Shown here: in pieces, positions 38,591 to 47,658 of the stretch
How the letters are laid out: each line of letters starts with the position of its first letter
Numbering within the stretch: the first letter of the stretch is position 1
NCBI RefSeq assembly: GCF_022513635.1
Contig: NZ_JAKWBL010000003.1
Span: 124,001-188,000, forward strand
Origin: Paraniabella ginsengisoli
GTDB lineage: Bacteria; Bacteroidota; Bacteroidia; Chitinophagales; Chitinophagaceae
Direction: 5' to 3'
DNA length: 64,000 nucleotides
The notes under the pieces: model-generated
The model's database searches: none
Seen by the model: only the letters and a program-made list of their open reading frames with translations
What the model was told of the DNA's origin: nothing
Position numbers and translations under genes: made by a program

Positions 38591-38610
38591 GGAAAATCGT
38601 TTTTGTTTAT
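38591..38610 (-). promoter_or_regulatory. Operator-like site for the LacI regulator, copy 2
   Basis: GGAAAATCGTTTTTGTTTAT shares AAAATCGTTTTTG with the site at 37371-37390. It lies about 157 bases upstream of lacI, after the DUF4249 stop, which fits autoregulation of the regulator gene. This is inferred only. Confidence 0.4.
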
Positions 38611-38670
38611 GGCAATGAAAATACTATTTTTCTTCAAAACTAAGATTCAAAAATCCTGGACGTTCATAAT

Positions 38671-39509
38671 TTAATCAGCCGGATAACTACATGTCGAATC
38701 TGGAAACACAGCGATATTCAAACCAGATACAGTATGAGCACTAAAATATCCAAGCGCGCCTCCTATTATATTCGAGGCAGGGTTTCCCGGAGAAGCAGAT
38801 TGCGAAGACCCCAACGAGCCCTGGTTTAAACTATACCAGAATAAATAATTCGGCATATCTATACATTGCAATTCTACCCGCAACTGATCGCAAGGTTTTA
38901 AAGTGTATTCATCGTTGAATATTAAAAGCTCGTCTACTACAGTTCGCCCATTAATCAAATCATCCTTTGCTACAAATATCGTGGTTTCCGGATCTCCATC
39001 TACGTATTGTATAAAGCGATAAGCATTTCCAAAAGCTGGTGGATCCTTAAATCGAATAGTGGCTATCATACGAGTTTGCCCTAAAAAACCCGCTCGGTTA
39101 CAAATAGACTATCTAACGTTACCCTTTGCGGCATAGTTGATGTAGCTGTAAAAACTTTTCGTTCGTCTCCGCCAGTACCTGGATATTCAACTCTGAGGTT
39201 ATAGGTGTGGCCTGGCTTTCCCGAAAACGGTGCCCTGTAAATACCACGTGTGGAGGTTTCACTTAATAATACAGCTGAGCGACCTTCGTCAGAAATAGTT
39301 ACCCGGGCACCGCTGATGCCTGTTAGATTGATTGTATCATTAAAATTGCTAGTTTGCGACACCCTTACCCGACAAGTGCTATCGTCGGTTATCTCACCCT
39401 GTATCACATACCGGGGAGCCACATCTTCAATATCTACCGTTATCACTTTTTCACAACTACCTGCAAAAAAGATGGTGATAATAAGGATATATTTAAAAAA
39501 AGACTGCAA
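38671..39509 (-). CDS. DUF4249 lipoprotein, partner of TonB receptor (frameshifted by apparent indel)
   Basis: The lipoprotein (lipobox FFAGSCEK) has the DUF4249 features EKVITVDIEDVAPRYVIQGE, CRVRVSQTSNFNDT, ISGARVTISDEGRSAVLLSE and GIYRAPFSGKPGHTYNLRVE, with the C-terminal half in another frame (IATIRFKDPPAFGNAYRFIQ). Break in A6 at 39083-39088; one more base reads TERVFLGQTRMIATIRF. No ATG precedes the signal, and the most plausible start is TTG at 39509, directly after the TonB receptor stop. DUF4249 genes routinely follow TonB receptors of this size in Bacteroidota, and their ligand is unknown. It is likely a surface lipoprotein working with the receptor. Confidence 0.85.
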
Positions 39510-39510
39510 A

Positions 39511-41832
39511 TTATTTAAACTTAAAATTATATGATATGGATGGTACAAACCTAAAAAGAGATGTTTGAACAGCCTCTGTTTTGCTTTGATCGTTTTCAGC
39601 TTGCCTGAAACTAATTATATAAGGATTTTCTCTTCCATAAGCATTGAATATACTAAATGCCAGCTCAGACCTGAATTTCTTTTTATCCTTTAACAGCCAT
39701 GTGGCACCTAAGTCAAGCCGGTGATATGCAGGCATCCGATCGGCATTTCTTTTTGTATAATAAAATACCACCTGGTTATCTATAATATACTTTCCACTAG
39801 GAAATGTAACAGCATCACCGGTATAATAAATCCAGTTGGCAGCAAGATTCCATTTTCTGTTGAGTTGATAATTAAATACGATAGCAAAGTCATGTGTGCG
39901 ATCCTGTCTTGCATTATACCATGCTCCGTCATTTATGCCATCGATCTTTCTTTCTGTTTTTGACAAAGTATAACTTATCCAACCCGTTGCTTTACCTGCT
40001 TTCTTTTTAAGAAAAACTTCCCAACCATAAGCACGCCCAATGCCAAACAATATTTGCGATTCAATAGCATCGTTTGTAAAAACATCAGCGCCAGTCCTGT
40101 AATCTATCTGGTTTTGCATTTTTTTATAATAAGCTTCCGTAGAAAACTCATATCTGTTTCCAGAAAAATTTTTATACCATCCCACAGAAACCAGATCGGC
40201 AATTTCCGGCTTTATAATATTGGTACTGGCCAGCCATTTATCGGTTGGAGCACCGGTAGTAGAATTAGACATCAAATGAAGATTCTGTACATTTCTTACA
40301 TAAGAAGCCTTAACTGATGTGGTTTGATTAATAATAAAACTTGCAGCTAAGCGAGGTTCTATATTGATATAGTTCTTTACCAACTCCCCTTTGCTATAAT
40401 GAAGCGTATCGGTTACGTTTCCGTTGTCATCAATTTCATAAAAATCGCCTTCGCCTAAAATAGCAAAAGACGATACTCTTGCACCATATGTTACATTAAG
40501 CCAGGGAGCCGCTTTCCATGTATCCGTTGCATACAAAGCATTCTCCCACGAAAACCTGTCCTGCAAATAAAAATTATTGAAGCTTGCTGTTCCTGAAGAA
40601 GTAACATCACCTGGTTTTATTTTGTGGTAGGTAGAATTGAAACCAAAGCGAAGCGAATGCCGGCTACCTGCATACCACTGAAATTCCTGTTTCAGGTTAA
40701 GGTCCCTGATCTTCGAATAAATATCAAGATCGTTATTGGGATTGTTAATATTTATGTTATAATCAAAATCGCTATAAATAAAAGATGTATTCGAAAATAA
40801 GCGGTTATTAAATATGTGGTTCCATCTTACCGTACCGGTTATATTACCCCAGTTAATGCCAAACTGCTGATCGAACTTTAAATAATCCCGGCCAAAATAT
40901 CCCGATACATAAATGTTATCCCTTTCTCCAATTTTATAATTGAACTTAGCATTGTAATCGTAAAAGTAAAGTTTGTTGTTCCGGATCGCACTATCCTTTG
41001 CCAACGGAACAAAAACATCTGCATAGGTTCTTCTACCCGAAAGCAAAAATGAAGATCTGTTTTTTTGTATCGGCCCTTCTAAATTTAATTTAGCAGAAAT
41101 AATGCCTATGCCGCCGCTCAGTTCATAGTTCTGATTATTGCCCTCATTCATTTTCACATCCAACACAGAAGATAATCTGCCGCCGTATTGCGCCGGCATA
41201 CCACCTTTGTAAACGGTAATATCTTTAACAGCATCAGAATTAAAGGTAGAAAAGAAGCCCAACAGATGTGAAGCATTGTAAACCTGCGCTTCATCCAAAA
41301 GAATAAGATTCTGATCAGCGCTACCACCTCTTACATAAAACCCGCTGTTTCCATCACCCGCCTGCTTTATCCCTGGCAACAACTGAATAGCTTTTAAAAT
41401 ATCCCTTTCGCCCAGTAACATTGGAATGCTTTTAACTTCTGTCATCGTCAGGCGCTCAACGCCCATCTGCGTTCCGGTGATTGTCCTTCCTTTTCCTGAA
41501 GCAGATACGGTAACATTTTCCAGATCTTTAACCTCGTCGGGTAATAAAATATTTTTTGAAATATCCTGATCTAGTTTGATGGTATCAACAAAAGTGGAGA
41601 AACCAATTGCAGAATATTCAATTTCGTAATCTCCTGCTGGCAATGTGATAGAATAAAAGCCATATTCGTTACTACTCGCACCTTCGCCCCCCCTCACATT
41701 TCTTATACTTGCATTGATAACAGTTTCGCCGGTTCGCTGTGAGCGAACAGTTCCACTAAGTGTAAATTTCTGTTGGCCGTAACCAACAGCATTCCATAGG
41801 ACCAGAAGAAATAAAAAAACGACCTGCTTCAT
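39511..41832 (-). CDS. TonB-dependent receptor with carboxypeptidase-like N-terminal domain
   Basis: The 773-residue outer-membrane receptor has a signal peptide, a carboxypeptidase-regulatory-like beta domain (FTLSGTVRSQRTGETVINAS, ASSNEYGFYSITLPAGDYEI), a TonB plug (TMTEVKSIPMLLGERDILKA, IQLLPGIKQAGDGNSGFYVR, DQNLILLDEAQVYNASHLLG) and a barrel to the C-terminus. This is the FecA-like small-receptor type, not SusC. Together with the following DUF4249 lipoprotein it probably imports a small ligand, and it is not clearly part of the glycan locus downstream. Confidence 0.93.
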   Translation of the reverse strand: MKQVVFLFLLVLWNAVGYGQQKFTLSGTVRSQRTGETVINASIRNVRGGEGASSNEYGFYSITLPAGDYEIEYSAIGFSTFVDTIKLDQDISKNILLPDEVKDLENVTVSASGKGRTITGTQMGVERLTMTEVKSIPMLLGERDILKAIQLLPGIKQAGDGNSGFYVRGGSADQNLILLDEAQVYNASHLLGFFSTFNSDAVKDITVYKGGMPAQYGGRLSSVLDVKMNEGNNQNYELSGGIGIISAKLNLEGPIQKNRSSFLLSGRRTYADVFVPLAKDSAIRNNKLYFYDYNAKFNYKIGERDNIYVSGYFGRDYLKFDQQFGINWGNITGTVRWNHIFNNRLFSNTSFIYSDFDYNININNPNNDLDIYSKIRDLNLKQEFQWYAGSRHSLRFGFNSTYHKIKPGDVTSSGTASFNNFYLQDRFSWENALYATDTWKAAPWLNVTYGARVSSFAILGEGDFYEIDDNGNVTDTLHYSKGELVKNYINIEPRLAASFIINQTTSVKASYVRNVQNLHLMSNSTTGAPTDKWLASTNIIKPEIADLVSVGWYKNFSGNRYEFSTEAYYKKMQNQIDYRTGADVFTNDAIESQILFGIGRAYGWEVFLKKKAGKATGWISYTLSKTERKIDGINDGAWYNARQDRTHDFAIVFNYQLNRKWNLAANWIYYTGDAVTFPSGKYIIDNQVVFYYTKRNADRMPAYHRLDLGATWLLKDKKKFRSELAFSIFNAYGRENPYIISFRQAENDQSKTEAVQTSLFRFVPSISYNFKFK

Positions 41833-41903
41833 TGTTTAACAGGCCGAAAGATAATTGATAAACGTGAGAAGCGTTACTGTTGTTTTGTTATTTTTTTGTA
41901 CCC

Positions 41904-41970
41904 AGCTACAGTGCATATGGCATCGATATTGCCACGCTCGTTTTATCGTCCCGATTATAACTCACCTAAG
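41904..41970. repeat. Dispersed intergenic repeat, copy D
   Basis: CAGTGCATATGGCATCGATA, then TTGCCACGCTCGTTTTATCG, then TCCCGATTATAACTCACC aligns with the reverse complement of copy E (43021-43111) and with copy I (49265-49345). It lies in the 274-base gap between the TonB receptor and the epimerase gene. Confidence 0.55.
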
Positions 41971-42010
41971 CGTCATTATGAGCGAAGCGAAGCCGAACAA
42001 TCTAATCTTA
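41971..42010. repeat. Dispersed element of the CGTCATTCTGA-CGAAG type, copy 2
   Basis: CGTCATTATGAGCGAAGCGA followed by AGCCGAACAATCT is related to the element at 1791-1835. It directly follows repeat copy D. Confidence 0.5.
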
Positions 42011-42106
42011 TAGCGAAAGCACATGTCAAGAGTTCAACAATTTCTCCACCCCTGCTTTCAGCCGCTCGGTCAGAACGACGAACCCAGTCATGTTTTTGGG
42101 TATCAA

Positions 42107-42976
42107 CTAAGATATTACCGAAAAACGCCAGCTTCTTTCAAAATACTCACCAGCTTTCAGGTCGTTAATACCTTCCTTATCAACAAGCTGTTGGTTACTT
42201 TCTACACTATCAGCAATACCGCACCAGGGTTCTATGCAAACAAAGTCAGCATTTTTGGCTGCCCAAATACCCAGATAAGGAAAACCTGTAAAATCAAATT
42301 CTAATCCCTTTCCGGTTTTGACCGACAACAGACTAACCTTATTACTATTAAGATGTTTTAAAACAATAGCATCTGTATAAAACAATTCTTTCTGTAACGG
42401 TAGTTTATTGGTGTGGTTCAACAAGGGTTCGGTGCCGGTTTTTAACAGTCCTCCATCCAATAGCCATCTACCTGCATTTTCGTTTTGATCAAACTCCAAA
42501 ACATAATCTTCGTATTGATCGCCTTCGAAAATAGGTGCTTTAAAAGCCGGATGGCCGCCTACGGAAAAGTACATGACTTGTTTGTTTATGTTATGCACTT
42601 TGTAGGTCACTTTCAAACTCTTTTCAATCAAAGCGTATTCAACATACAATTCAAAATGAAAAGGATACTTATCAAGAGTGTTTGCGTCGCTTTTCAGCAA
42701 AAACAATAAAGTGTCATCCGTTTGCTGAAATAATTCAAATTCCATATCACGGGCAAAACCATGGCGAGGCAAATTATATTGCTGGCCATTATACAAATAT
42801 GTATCGTTTTTTAACGCGCCGACAATGGGAAAAAGAACAGGGGAATATTTAGGCCACTCCGGACCGGCATTCCACATATATTGTTGCCCTGTTTCTACGT
42901 CTTCAATACGCTGTAGTTCTGCACCTTTTGAGGCGACTGAGATTAGTAGATTGTTATTTTGAATGGTATAAATCAT
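42107..42976 (-). CDS. Aldose 1-epimerase family protein (LacX-like)
   Basis: The 289-residue cytoplasmic galactose-mutarotase-fold protein belongs to the LacX/YihR-like subgroup. Motifs are MIYTIQNNNLLISVASKGAE, YMWNAGPEWPKYSPVLFPIV, LPRHGFARDMEFEL, SVGGHPAFKAP with the catalytic-region His, and GIWAAKNADFVCIEPWCGIA with the conserved Glu. No signal peptide is seen. It would interconvert alpha and beta forms of a sugar before uptake into a pathway. It is near but not close enough to uxuB to prove co-transcription. Confidence 0.88.
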   Translation of the reverse strand: MIYTIQNNNLLISVASKGAELQRIEDVETGQQYMWNAGPEWPKYSPVLFPIVGALKNDTYLYNGQQYNLPRHGFARDMEFELFQQTDDTLLFLLKSDANTLDKYPFHFELYVEYALIEKSLKVTYKVHNINKQVMYFSVGGHPAFKAPIFEGDQYEDYVLEFDQNENAGRWLLDGGLLKTGTEPLLNHTNKLPLQKELFYTDAIVLKHLNSNKVSLLSVKTGKGLEFDFTGFPYLGIWAAKNADFVCIEPWCGIADSVESNQQLVDKEGINDLKAGEYFERSWRFSVIS

Positions 42977-42982
42977 AGTTTA

Positions 42983-43019
42983 TTTTATAAACCTTCGAGG
43001 TTTTGAAAACCTCGAAGGT
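42983..43019. repeat. Palindrome CCTTCGAGGTTTT-GAAAACCTCGAAGG, copy 2
   Basis: ACCTTCGAGGTTTTG and AAAACCTCGAAGGT form a near-perfect stem. It is the same element as at 22312-22351 and is again followed, about 20 bases on, by a dispersed repeat copy (E). Confidence 0.75.
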
Positions 43020-43020
43020 C

Positions 43021-43111
43021 TCAACGGTCGCGTCGTTAGCTCGATGAGTTATAATCCGAACGATGAAGAGTGCGACGCAACAAAGATGCCATTTGCACTG
43101 CAGTTGGTATC
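43021..43111. repeat. Dispersed intergenic repeat, copy E
   Basis: ATGAGTTATAATCCGAACGA then TGAAGAGTGCGACGCAACAA then AGATGCCATTTGCACTGCAG is the best preserved copy of the family. The core GTGCGACGCAA recurs at seven other places in this window. Confidence 0.6.
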
Positions 43112-43132
43112 ACAATAAAAAATCAGCAGCTA

Positions 43133-43954
43133 TTACACACCGCTAAAAATAGTAAAGCCGCCATCAACTTTTATCGAAGTGCCGTTGACAAATGTTGACT
43201 CATCGCTAAGTAACCATATTAACGCGCCTGTAAGTTCATTGGGGTTACCAAATCTTTTATAAGGTGTGCTGCGAATTACTTTATCACCTCTATCAGTGTA
43301 AGATCCGTCTTCATTGGTTAGTAATCTTCTGTTTTGTTCTGCAAGGAAAAAGCCAGGAACCAAAGCATTCATTCTTAATTTGTCTCCATAACGATTGGCC
43401 ATTTCAACAGCAAACCATTTTGTATAAGCTTCAATTGCTGTCTTTGCAAGACTATAACCCAAAACCCTTGTTACTGCTCCATGTGCGGCCACAGAAGATA
43501 TATTAACAATGCTACCGCGCTCAGAAGTTTCGGCCATTGCTTTTCCAAACACCTGAGTAGGTAATAAAGTACCAAATAAGTTCAAGTCCATCACTTGTTT
43601 TAAGGCATCTATATTAAGTTCAAAAACCTTGTCATCCGGCTGTACTACAGCGCCTGGCTGATTACCGCCTGCAGCATTTACAAGACCATCAACCTTTCCG
43701 TACTTATCGAGCACTTTCTTAAGCGCTGCTTCCAATTGCTGCTGGTTACTTACATCTGCAATTAGTGCGATGGCCTTACCACCGGCGCTTTCAATTTCTG
43801 CAACTCTTTCCTCTGCCACTTTTTCATTGCGCCCCAAAACCCCTACAGTTGCGCCTTGTGCCGCTAAATCTTTAACAAAAGAATGACCCAATACGCCGGT
43901 TGCACCTGTAACGATAATTACCTTACCTGCGAGAGAAAATTTTGTGTTGCTCAT
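43133..43954 (-). CDS. UxuB-like SDR, D-mannonate oxidoreductase (fructuronate reductase)
   Basis: The short-chain dehydrogenase/reductase has the nucleotide motif VTGATGVLGHSF, NAAGGNQPG, the SISS region NISSVAAHGA, YSLAKTAIEAY as catalytic Tyr-xxx-Lys, and a C-terminal FGNPNELTGALIWLLSD and GFTIFSGV, the last typical of the Bacillus UxuB/YjmF type. It reduces fructuronate to mannonate in hexuronate breakdown, using NAD(P)H in the cytoplasm. The neighbouring GH28 gene fits a uronic-acid source. The symbol is left blank because sequence alone does not separate uxuB from other SDRs. Confidence 0.8.
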   Translation of the reverse strand: MSNTKFSLAGKVIIVTGATGVLGHSFVKDLAAQGATVGVLGRNEKVAEERVAEIESAGGKAIALIADVSNQQQLEAALKKVLDKYGKVDGLVNAAGGNQPGAVVQPDDKVFELNIDALKQVMDLNLFGTLLPTQVFGKAMAETSERGSIVNISSVAAHGAVTRVLGYSLAKTAIEAYTKWFAVEMANRYGDKLRMNALVPGFFLAEQNRRLLTNEDGSYTDRGDKVIRSTPYKRFGNPNELTGALIWLLSDESTFVNGTSIKVDGGFTIFSGV

Positions 43955-43972
43955 AATTTAATAATCTTTTTT

Positions 43973-45027
43973 TTAATTGTATAATGCATCAGTAAACTTA
44001 CTGTCTCCGTCCTCCTCTTTTATAACAGTGCCATTTGGCTGGGGCGTAAAAGTAAGAATACTTATTTTTTGTTTTGTTTTATTTAATCTCATCAGGCGCA
44101 TAGTACCGCTTCCGCCGTTTCTATCTTTTGCACCACTGTATGGAGGGCTTTGCCTCGATTGATAATCGGACAAATAAGTTTTTATTACATTTCCGTTATG
44201 CGTGTCTTTCCGAAAACCTTCACCCGCTATATGGCCGCCTAACATTAAAAACACGTTAGGATGATTCTTAGCCATTTCATAAATTCCTTTTCCTTGTTTA
44301 GTGAAATTACTTTGCTGGCTGTTATCTCCGTCACCAGGTTTATCACCGCTTGTTGTAACCTTTGGTCGGCTCAGCGTGCTGTGTGCCACAAGGATAGCTT
44401 TTCTATCTGAGTTAGCTGCTAATACACTGTCGGCCCAGTTTAGCATTCGTTTTTCATAATCGGCGCTATATCCTTTACTTCCCGATTGATTGAAAGGGAA
44501 ATACATCACCAAAAATTTTTCGCCATTGGCTGAAAAAACATCAAAGTGTGTTTCGGTATTATTGTTATTTCTAAGGCGCCGCCATACCATGGCCTGTTTC
44601 CAAAATGAGTTTTGCCAAAATGTTTTGTGTATTGTGTAGTATCACTCCCCAAAGATGGTGTACCATTTGGCGATTGATCGTGATTGCCAACAGCCAGGCC
44701 ATAAGGCACACCTGTTGCATCGAGCCTGTACATCGTGCTTTTGGCGCGTTCCCATTCAGAAGGTGCGTTATGATCGGTGATATCTCCTAAATGAATAATG
44801 TAAGCAATTTTTTCTTTTTTATAATTTTTGAGAATCCAGTCAATTTGATTTTGAAACATCTGCATGGATCCGCCGTGTCGCAGCGCAGTGTAATATTGTG
44901 TATCAGGTAAAACTGCGATAGAGCTATACTCATCTCCTTTTTCAATTCCATACTCAGTAAGCAGCGAAGTTGACTTACAGCTAAAAATGCTAACAATAAA
45001 AAACAGCAAGAAAATCTTTCGGTTCAT
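43973..45027 (-). CDS. Calcineurin-like metallophosphoesterase lipoprotein (frameshifted by apparent indel)
   Basis: The lipobox SIFSCKST lies at the N-terminus. The metal-binding residues of the fold are visible: VLPDTQYY, IIHLGDITDH, GLAVGNHDQSPNG, ILVAHSTLSRP and LMLGGHIAGEG, so all five blocks are present. The two frames join near 44570-44578 with a single base change to give NRPWYGGALRNNNNTETHFD. Length is about 345 residues. It would be a secreted phosphodiesterase or phosphatase; the substrate is unknown. It lies upstream of uxuB with a 19-base gap. Confidence 0.85.
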
Positions 45028-45147
45028 AAAAAATGATTTAGAGGTTAAGAGTCAAAATGGTTGCAATAATAATAGCGATAATTAATCTTTCACAGATTTG
45101 TTTGTTAAGAAATTATCATATAACATATTCGACAGACCTAAAAGCTA

Positions 45148-46690
45148 TTAGTTTAATGTAAGACTTATAACGCTTAGCTTAGGAAGCTTAACAACCAGCT
45201 CTCCCTTCTCTATTGAAGCACCTTTAAAAGGAACCGGCACCACTTTATTTTTGTTTTCGAAAGTATTGATATCATTAAATTTTTCGGAAGTTAATATGCG
45301 ACCATCTACAGATTTATAAGATTTTCCCTTTAAAGCAGCTTTGATCATAATATCCTTATTGGCATCAATATTTACAAGCGTAATGTGAATTTTGCCTGTA
45401 GAGTCAAGCGATGCAGACGCATTGACTGCAGGAATTTTATTTTCACCATTTACATAATCTGGTGCTGTAAAACTGAATGGTACCAATTTAGCATCCATAT
45501 GTTTTGTGTACAGGTCGAACACATAATAAGTAGGTGTTAATAGCATTTCCTTCCCTTTTGTAAGTACTATAGACTGAAGCACATTCACTGTCTGTGCCAG
45601 GTTAGCCATTTTAACGCGATCAGCATGGTTATTAAAGATGTTTAAAGTAGTACCTGCTATCAACGCATCTCTCAAACTATTCTGTTGATATAAAAATCCC
45701 GGATTCGTACCCGGTTCTACATCAGTCCAAATGCCCCATTCGTCCACCACCAACGCCACACGCTTTTCCTTATCATACTTATCCATGATTGCCGAATGCT
45801 TCTGCACAAGTTCTTCCATGTGCAGGCAATTTTTCATAGTATTGAAATACTGAGTTTCATTAAACTCAGTTGCAGAGCCTTTCTTTCCCCAATCACCAGT
45901 TGGTAAAGTATAATAATGCAGTGTAACACCCCACATTTGATGGCGCGGAATATTTTTCATCAATACTTCCGTCCACCTGTAATCGCCCGCATTAGCGCCA
46001 CTGGCAATTTTCTTCAATGGCGCACCGGGATAATTTCTTGCGTATGTTGCGTATCTTTTATATAAGTCGGAGTAATATTCAGGAGTCATATTTCCACCAC
46101 AACCCCAGCTTTCATTTCCAACACCCCAATAAGTAACTTTCCAGGGTTCAGTGCGTCCATTTTGCTTTCTTAATTCAGTCATTGTACTTTGTGCTGGTGA
46201 GTTAAGATATTCTACCCACTTTGCCATTTCTTCAACGGTTCCGCTACCTACATTGCCCGCCACATATGGCTCTGTATTCAACAACGTACAAAGTTCCAGG
46301 AACTCATGGGTTCCAAAACTGTTATCTTCTGAAACACCGCCCCAATTAGTATTCACCATTTTAGGGCGCTCTGAAGGTTTGCCTATTCCGTCTCTCCAAT
46401 GGTACTCATCAGCAAAGCAACCGCCCGGCCAACGCAGATTAGGAATGTTGATTTTTCTTAATGCTTCTACAACATCAAGCCTTATACGTCCTTGTTTTTT
46501 ACATCCAGTTTCTCATCTACCCAAAAACCGTCATAAATACAACGTCCCAAATGTTCAGCAAAATGACCATAAATATGTTTACTGATTACCGCGTCGGCAT
46601 CATCTGTATTAAGCGTTGCCGTGACAGGTGTCTGCGCATAGATGCCTGAAAAAAGACAACGTAAATAAGTAATAAAAATGCTTTCTTCAT
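45148..46690 (-). CDS. GH51 alpha-L-arabinofuranosidase (two apparent indels)
   Basis: This retaining enzyme removes terminal alpha-L-arabinofuranosyl residues from arabinan, arabinoxylan or pectin side chains. A signal peptide ([14 protein letters not shown]) is followed by [40 protein letters not shown], the acid/base Glu in [21 protein letters not shown] and the nucleophile Glu in [11 protein letters not shown]. Length is about 510 residues. Breaks lie at T6 46495-46500 and A6 46649-46654. Each needs one extra base, giving the continuous N-terminus [20 protein letters not shown]. An AAACGTTT palindrome lies 140 bases upstream of its start. Confidence 0.93.
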
Positions 46691-46827
46691 CAGTATATTT
46701 TTATTTTGGCTTGATGCGATAGTAACCTGTCATTATCGAAGAACGAGATATATAGCTTATTCTATGGCAATTGCTTTTTTAATTGTTTTTGGGACAATTG
46801 AAAATATACAATTAATTCAAACTTGCA

Positions 46828-46845
46828 AAACGAAAACGTTTGAAG
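46828..46845. promoter_or_regulatory. LacI-type palindromic operator candidate (AAACGTTT)
   Basis: GAAAACGTTTGA contains AAACGTTT at 46834-46841, a perfect eight-base palindrome with central CG, as in many LacI-family operators. It lies between GH51 and the esterase gene, in the GH51 upstream region. No regulator gene is adjacent, so the binding protein is unknown. Confidence 0.3.
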
Positions 46846-46860
46846 TATATTTTTCATGCT

Positions 46861-47640
46861 TTATTGAGAAATAACAGCACCTGATTGTAATTGCTTCATC
46901 GCTTTCGCATAACGTACTCCTAAGGTTCTGGCTGATGGTGAATCAAAATGCGTGCTGTCACCCTTATGTTGCAGGCCTTTTGCAGAAACAACCATTGTAT
47001 GGGGTATAACATCTGGTAACTGATCAATAAAAGCATTGATATGATTCTTCCTGCTGAAGTAACCAATTTCACCAGCAATAAACGGCAATTCAGGCTGATC
47101 CAGATCGCTACGGAGGCGCTTTACTAAAGCCACTAATTGAGGTAAATATTTAGTCGCTTTATCAGGATTATTATCCGATTCCCCCTGGTGCCAAAGTATT
47201 CCTTTTAACACACCTTTCTGCATCGCAATTTTAGTTCTTCGTATAGCATCATCATAAGGATGCGCAGAAAGGTAAGACTCGCCGGGCTGCCATACTTTTA
47301 TAGGAGACCCGCCCCAGGCACATGGAACCAAACCAATTTTAATCCTTGAATTCTTTTCTAACATTGCGTTAGCAAAACTTAATCCCGGCCCAACCCCTAC
47401 AACCTTAGGTTTATCAAAGTGTACCGGATCTTTGGCAATTACCCATTGATTTAAAGAATCCAGCATTACTATTTTTGAATTACTAGTGGCACCAAGCTCG
47501 TCTAATGGGCCACGGCCCGCCATATTAGATTGCCCTATTAAGAGATAAAGATGAAAATTACTATCAGGTGGATCTGCTTGTGCAAAAGAAGATATACTTA
47601 TAAAAGTGAACAATGCTAAGTTCAGGAGTTTCCTATACAT
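46861..47640 (-). CDS. CE6/SASA-like sialate O-acetylesterase or acetylxylan esterase
   Basis: The 259-residue secreted SGNH-type esterase (DUF303 family) has a signal peptide ending SSFAQADPP. Motifs are LIGQSNMAGRGPLDE (nucleophile Ser), GVGPGLSFANAML, VPCAWGGSPIKVW, GILWHQGESDNN and KGDSTHFDSPSARTLG (catalytic His). Family members remove acetyl groups from sialic acid, xylan or pectin. Its place beside GH28 and GH51 favours a plant-cell-wall sugar, but the substrate is not settled by sequence. Confidence 0.88.
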   Translation of the reverse strand: MYRKLLNLALFTFISISSFAQADPPDSNFHLYLLIGQSNMAGRGPLDELGATSNSKIVMLDSLNQWVIAKDPVHFDKPKVVGVGPGLSFANAMLEKNSRIKIGLVPCAWGGSPIKVWQPGESYLSAHPYDDAIRRTKIAMQKGVLKGILWHQGESDNNPDKATKYLPQLVALVKRLRSDLDQPELPFIAGEIGYFSRKNHINAFIDQLPDVIPHTMVVSAKGLQHKGDSTHFDSPSARTLGVRYAKAMKQLQSGAVISQ

Positions 47641-47658
47641 GGCTAACGCTATTTGATG

